From Kiritimatiellia bacterium (GTDB lineage Bacteria > Verrucomicrobiota > Kiritimatiellia > JAQICX01), in assembly GCA_027858345.1 (NCBI GenBank), contig JAQICX010000093.1:1-46373 (forward strand): DNA of 46,373 bases, given 5' to 3'. The position numbers were made by a program, and so were the translations under genes. A model generated the notes under the pieces. It saw only the letters and a program-made list of their open reading frames with translations, did no database searches and was not told the DNA's origin. This document shows, piece by piece, positions 42,501-46,373 of this stretch; positions within the stretch are counted from its first letter, which is position 1; every line of letters begins with the position of its first letter.

Positions 42501-45313
42501 TCGTACTCAACACAGGTTTTTGAGCTAGTCTCAAAATCAAAGCAGAGTGAATAAATCTCTACCAAATCAATCTGTAGCCATGTCGGATTCATAATATCAG
42601 TGTTGCCCATAGAGAAACGTATATACATGGAATCTGTATATGATAAACCATACGAAGTCATCAAAGAATCTAGTGATATTTCAAAACGCTGCATGTCATG
42701 TCCGACCCCCTCCAAAGTAGATAATCCAACCAACTTATACCAGGTATTACCATCTGCAGATATAGACACTCCGACATAACGACCATGCCCTGTATATGAC
42801 AACGGCATTATCATATCAGCGTTGTCACCTCCACCGAAACTTGTTCTGGAAGCATAAAAAGATAGAGACAAATTGGAAAGTCCAGCAAGATCAATAGGAA
42901 GAGTCAGTTCAGCCAGTCCTCCATCATTGTACATTCCACTGCAGGCGAGATGTGCCAGGTTGTCTCCGTCAGGAGGTGTGAAATTTGAATTTATCTCAAC
43001 GAGTCCCTCCTCTTCAGTGTAGATATTCCATATCGGGTTAAATTCACCAGATTCGAACCCACATCGAACAGGAAAAACCAAAGACTCATCATCGTCTGTA
43101 ATAAACACTGTACAAACATTAGGAATGCCGACTTCTACTCCTATTGGATTCTGCAACTTAACTGCAAACGAATGCCTAATGTTTTCAATACCGTTATCAA
43201 TGGTTTCAACAGTAAATGTGTTCGTAAACTGACCTTCGGCAAAAGACAAGGTACCTGTTGTTGTAATATAGTTTATATTAGGCTGAGCGGTATTTGGCAA
43301 AGTAACATAGTCCACCGAACAAGCAGCTTCGTTTGCACCAGTGCGTACCACCGAAAACGTACCTTGGCTACCTTCTATTATCGAAACTGTATCTTGTTGA
43401 AAATTCAAAATAGTACCAACCACACTGATATCATCAATATATAGATACGTACCAGGATCATATGTATTTTGTTTAATATGAAATTTAAAGTGCAACGGTG
43501 AATCATACGATAGACCAGCAGCTGCTAGCGCTGCATCAAGATCAACAGTATACTGTTTATAGTCAGTACTCAACCCTGAATCAAGGGTTAAAGAAGTGAG
43601 CCTATACCAAGTATTTCCGTCAACACTGAATGCCACACCACTACCATTTCCAGAACCTGTAAATGTTTCAGGCAGAACGTCTGAGAATCTCTCAGGACTG
43701 GAACTCCTGCACCAGAATGAAAATACTATTCCAGAACGCCCTTTTAAATCAAGAACCACTTCAGCTGTATAAACCTGTGATGCTGTTCTCGGAGAAAACC
43801 GCAGCTCTGTGTCGCCACTATGAGCTGTTCCCAATGCAACAGTCCTTGCCTCTATTAAATTTATCCATTTAGAATCCATTCTGCCATATTCAAAATCCTC
43901 TATAAACGGTATACATCGCACAGTATTAGTTGACAAACGAGCAATAAAACCATCATATCCTCCCCCGGCATTAATTGGCTGTAATGCATTCAGGCATGGA
44001 AAACTTTCCTGTGCAGTGCCACAGATTATAGCGTCCCCATTACGACCTTCCGCAATGTCGGCAACAAAACCTCCTCCCAATGCAGCCATATCAACCCAGC
44101 TTGATACATCTGAAGCTAAGCGAGCATAAAAAACTTGATATTCCGGCGATGCTTTGTACTCCCAACCATAATATGCTGTACTTGTAAATCGATCTAAAAC
44201 CCCAACCACCATTGCTTCGTCATTACTGTTTACTGTTATGTGAGAAAGAATATCAGAACCGTATCCTCCAACAAAACTCGAAAAATCTAAAGTCTGTCCA
44301 TCTGATGTAAATCTACATATAAATCCTTCGGGATTGCTATAATAACTATCCAAAGCATTCACAAGCGGAAAATCTGTTGATTGGGCTTGTCCTACCATAT
44401 AAATATTAGAGTCACTATCTGATGCCACTCCGTAGCATCTGTCATCACCTACACCTCCAAGATATGTACTGAATTCAAGTGACCAATCCGACCTACTTAT
44501 CTTCATAAGGTATGCATCGAATGAACCATTGAATGTAGTTTGCCAAGCATTATGGATAGGAAAAATGGTAGAACGTGTCGTACCGCATACAAGAATATTT
44601 GCCTGAGCATCTAAAGCAATATCATAGATAGCACTATGAACATCCCAAGGACCATTATATTCCCCCAGATAACTACAGAATAAAAGAGAACCATCCGGTG
44701 CCATCGCTCCAACAAAACAATCTCCTGGCGATATTTGAAACTCATTGAGCAAAGGCAAATCGCTTGAAGTCGTTTTACCGGCGAAATAGACATTTCCATC
44801 ACTATCAGTCTCAATATCAGAAGAACTGTCACTACCATTCCCTCCGAAAAACGTAGAAAACAACAGTGCAGAGCCATCTGAAGCAAGCTTAAATAAAACC
44901 CCCTCATAGTTCTGATAAATACTTCTAATTGGGTTTACTAATGGAAAATCAGATGATGTTGTATAACCTGAAACCCAGATGCTGCCATCAGGTGCAATGG
45001 CAACTGAATAACCAGCATCCGAAGAAGAACCACCAATAAAAGTCAGGAATTCAACAGTAGAACCATCAGCAGATAATTTACATACAGCAATATCAGATGA
45101 ACCAGATGGCCCAAGCATAGAAGGTGTAACCCCCGCCAACGACGAAGATTGGGAATTTAAAACAAACACAATTCCACCGTCAGGGGCTATCGCCATAGCA
45201 CTTCCCATATCACTCTCGGTGCCACCTAAATATGTTGAGAACTCTACAACAGCACCATGCACATTTGCAATAATAAATACAATACATATTAACAACAGTA
45301 TCTTTGCTTTCAT
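39539..45313 (-). CDS. Giant secreted SBBP / Calx-beta / LVIVD repeat protein
   Basis: This 1924-residue secreted protein uses the ATG at 45313 because GGAG lies 6 bases upstream (an ATG at 45325 overlaps that site). After a signal peptide (about 1-20) come SBBP-type beta-propeller repeats (about 25-480; repeated FSTYLGG and GYDGFIARLS). Next are three jelly-roll-like modules with DGNTWYRL/DGNTWYKL/DGVTWYKL, each of the first two followed by a Calx-beta domain (ending ITDDDE, IKDDDN), then Ig/cadherin-like domains (about 1190-1370), a thrombospondin-3-like Ca-binding segment (DNDGDGMPNDWE), LVIVD-type propeller repeats, a second DxDxDG segment and a short end domain. Likely surface or exported adhesin; no anchor motif is clear. 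G+C jumps at about 41390. Confidence 0.85.
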   Translation of the reverse strand: MKAKILLLICIVFIIANVHGAVVEFSTYLGGTESDMGSAMAIAPDGGIVFVLNSQSSSLAGVTPSMLGPSGSSDIAVCKLSADGSTVEFLTFIGGSSSDAGYSVAIAPDGSIWVSGYTTSSDFPLVNPIRSIYQNYEGVLFKLASDGSALLFSTFFGGNGSDSSSDIETDSDGNVYFAGKTTSSDLPLLNEFQISPGDCFVGAMAPDGSLLFCSYLGEYNGPWDVHSAIYDIALDAQANILVCGTTRSTIFPIHNAWQTTFNGSFDAYLMKISRSDWSLEFSTYLGGVGDDRCYGVASDSDSNIYMVGQAQSTDFPLVNALDSYYSNPEGFICRFTSDGQTLDFSSFVGGYGSDILSHITVNSNDEAMVVGVLDRFTSTAYYGWEYKASPEYQVFYARLASDVSSWVDMAALGGGFVADIAEGRNGDAIICGTAQESFPCLNALQPINAGGGYDGFIARLSTNTVRCIPFIEDFEYGRMDSKWINLIEARTVALGTAHSGDTELRFSPRTASQVYTAEVVLDLKGRSGIVFSFWCRSSSPERFSDVLPETFTGSGNGSGVAFSVDGNTWYRLTSLTLDSGLSTDYKQYTVDLDAALAAAGLSYDSPLHFKFHIKQNTYDPGTYLYIDDISVVGTILNFQQDTVSIIEGSQGTFSVVRTGANEAACSVDYVTLPNTAQPNINYITTTGTLSFAEGQFTNTFTVETIDNGIENIRHSFAVKLQNPIGVEVGIPNVCTVFITDDDESLVFPVRCGFESGEFNPIWNIYTEEEGLVEINSNFTPPDGDNLAHLACSGMYNDGGLAELTLPIDLAGLSNLSLSFYASRTSFGGGDNADMIMPLSYTGHGRYVGVSISADGNTWYKLVGLSTLEGVGHDMQRFEISLDSLMTSYGLSYTDSMYIRFSMGNTDIMNPTWLQIDLVEIYSLCFDFETSSKTCVEYDGTQAFTVLRKGQTDNTASVQYSTRNGSAVNGEDFVDITGTLNFAAGQATNTINIDIQNDDASESDEVFYVDLLSPSTGFVIGNNGTVHVNIKDDDNYSELPFQDYFEYGSDFSDWVAFGEVYIKYHWTDYTLSLDVDQVDSYPSAVMLPINPNGKTNIVLSFKAEYYPYSHAFMPDIYTGLDGGGDGVAISEDGVTWYKLIGFSDNSEWDDWNETEVTLDPFLNAVGIIPGEPFKLRFEAHSTWRLYLDDVIVYSRMPLEISPKVLPNATGMVAYATELICSNAIIPVVWREVDGLPNGLELSESGVISGVPTAEGVFTPAFSIMDSFGGCGTGIVSLVVEENTNRPPSLTLKSPADETVPMFEQTNKIFTLEAVDPEGVPLTYTWEVDGTPVSSQPTNYLHNTVWGDAGTYQLEVRVSDGLWNNVLASWTLQVSADNDGDGMPNDWERTYGLNPWDAADAGLDADGDYLTNLQEFQKGTSPTNSDSNGDSLGDGWQDLYGQDPLQPRGMASLSLERLGAVGGFDNAQAVAAYGDAVYLADGLDGWKVFDASTPENPVLVNSYGTQAFAYDCTVEGDRLYLADGTNGLMKVPLDSDPLTLAYSQKYVYSPVRVVKSTVVDQTAYVSTYDAVDNFHILDVTDGLPSPFLGDLNTFNSIRDVAIQGDLAYVAGGDGEFSIIDVSDPETPFARGHLDIAVGHQGSSVVVTGTVAYLTSSHVGVYVADVSNPDAPVWTRTNAFVAAAAPEMIARDGFIFLALNGDGFYADGGLYAFDVTNSDWSVSITNILTMDYIQDICVTTNRLYVVDNEQGLVVFDYASDYDQDGLLDDWERRLLGSLAYGADEDLDGDGITNLGEQRAGTNPQNSDSDSDGMNDGWEVFHMMNPDNPADAFDNFDSDPHNNSEEFIADTDPTDSNDWFRVTAFSNLPPMMVYFYSSSNRLYTLLGCTNLVVGEWVPLVGPRVGVGGADCMTNDSVDKKFLKLKVEN

Positions 45314-46373
45314 TTTTATCTCCATATATAAAACAAGTAAATGTAGTTATCGCTACCTATGCGAGCCTATACGACTCGGATACATAGGGCTTACTGTTTA
45401 ATGTAAGATTGCGTATATTTTTGTACTAAGATGATTGCGCCTTTAGCCCGCTAAAGGTAACTCATTGCAGTGCAAAAAGATGCGTGATATTGCATTATAA
45501 ATTCATAAACTTTTACGATTCAGCCGTCTGCACGCTTTTTGGGCAAAAAGACCTAAAAACCTTGCAGATATAAGTTAATTATTTTATATAAAGTAATAAC
45601 AATATGTGTTTTATGAATTGAACAGAATGCCCTACATACATTCTCATGGCATGAGCGAAACGAGCTATTGATCAAGTTTCTCTCATACCACAACAAATCA
45701 CCGTATACCATGATAAAATTAACAATAAAAAAATAATTTTAAAATTGCAAGCAAAAAGTTTTGATTATTATATAATTTCCTTGATTTTTCGGTTAAGACA
45801 CTTTATGAGAACGAGAACGTTCTCGACATGTCGCGCCGTAGACAAGAATTGCGAAGGAGGATCCCAAACTTGCATATTAATATTGTCTTGTAGGAATGGG
45901 AGCGACGATGTCCACATCGTCATTAAAAATTATTTTTCCATTTTATCACCCAAAAAGGCAAAAAAAGAAAAATCAATCCCTGATTTTATTGACTTAAACG
46001 CATGTTTTTCCTTTCAACCGAAAAACTAGGGTTTATAGTTTTCACTTTTCAATTACTCCACGAGTTGTACATATCATTTCCAAACTCAACCAAAAAAAAT
46101 CTACAACCGAAAAATCAAGGTACAATTTCTCTTTTTGCCGTTTTCCATGCATCGCTTCCCTATGCCGGACAAATTGGATGATAAAAACAGAAAAGTTGTA
46201 AGTACTCTTTTAACAAAACATTTTACGTGAGGTTTGAATGTTAATACAGAAACACGCTTTGCGAATTACATCCCGCTTTGCGGAACCAGCAAAGCTGGCA
46301 TAAATCATAATAGAGCGAAGCGACTTCCTAACCTCGTAGAGAACTATTTACTATTTACTATCAACTATAAACT
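45314..46373. other. Terminal intergenic region with repeats
   Basis: I find no credible gene. Perfect hairpins lie at 45440-45457 (CCTTTAG CCCG CTAAAGG), 45812-45825 (CGAGAACGTTCTCG), 45904-45921 (GACGATGT CC ACATCGTC), 46273-46283 (CCGC TTT GCGG) and 46286-46298 (CCAGC AAA GCTGG). CCTTGATTTTTCGGTT (45779-45794) and its reverse complement (46108-46123) bracket a ~345-base segment that resembles 3134-3370. Position 45893 onward repeats the start of the window in inverted orientation. Confidence 0.55.

Noticed and set aside
45745-46029. Open frame of 94 codons on the plus strand
   Set aside because: It lies across repeat modules and hairpins (45812-45825, 45904-45921), has no ribosome site and its residues resemble no family I know.

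Overview
The window is AT-rich (roughly 35-38% G+C by eye) and reads as a Gram-negative chromosome. It most likely belongs to the PVC superphylum, near Lentisphaerota or Kiritimatiellota. The pointers are two very large OPT-like membrane transporters of a type I associate with Planctomycetes and Lentisphaerota, remnants of GH20 and GH29 glycosidases, a giant SBBP/Calx-beta/LVIVD secreted protein, and an RND tripartite pump with a lipoprotein outer-membrane factor. The phylum assignment is inference from gene content; there is no rRNA here to settle it.

Layout: 1-3400 is a shuffled, decaying zone: a GH20 gene without its 3' end, a GH29 gene without its 5' end, a class I fumarase alpha subunit without its beta partner, and a VapB antitoxin without VapC, all embedded in short intergenic repeats. 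3374-7415 holds housekeeping genes on the minus strand (nadC, a GtrA-like gene, tRNA-Arg(CCG), serC, miaA). 7620-20218 is a seven-gene minus-strand locus, the most interesting part: OPT-like transporter 1, a PqqD-like small protein, an FtsX-type permease, an ABC ATPase, a 1595-residue protein fusing a degenerate M28 peptidase-like ectodomain to a second FtsX-type permease, OPT-like transporter 2, and a second ABC ATPase. 20746-23575 is the classic rpmH-rnpA-yidD-yidC cluster. A divergent trkH-type K+ transporter follows at 24181-25575. 26459-32337 is an RND efflux operon (outer-membrane factor, adaptor, pump). 32579-35383 (+) encodes an unknown 133-residue protein and a GYF_2/coiled-coil/TM/OmpA envelope protein. 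35905-38086 (+) is purN overlapping a GT39-like glycosyltransferase. A Gfo/Idh/MocA oxidoreductase (38214-39245, -) is flanked by direct repeats. The end is filled by the giant secreted repeat protein (39539-45313, -), whose 3' third has a much higher G+C than the rest.

How the genes may work together: in the 7.6-20.2 kb locus two ATPases share an unusual C-terminal tail and there are two FtsX-type permeases, so one or two MacB/Lol-like mechanotransmission complexes can be pictured. The peptidase-like ectodomain would face the periplasm, the OPT-like proteins would move peptides or peptide-like metallophores, and the PqqD-like protein would present a peptide substrate. This is a hypothesis from synteny and domain content; I know of no described system with this combination.

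The second theme is the intergenic DNA. It is built from recurring modules: a ~160 bp MITE-like element in two inverted copies, a 57 bp inverted pair at 55/57 identity, a leader-like motif followed by interchangeable hairpins, and many perfect palindromes whose arms differ but whose loop is nearly always three bases.
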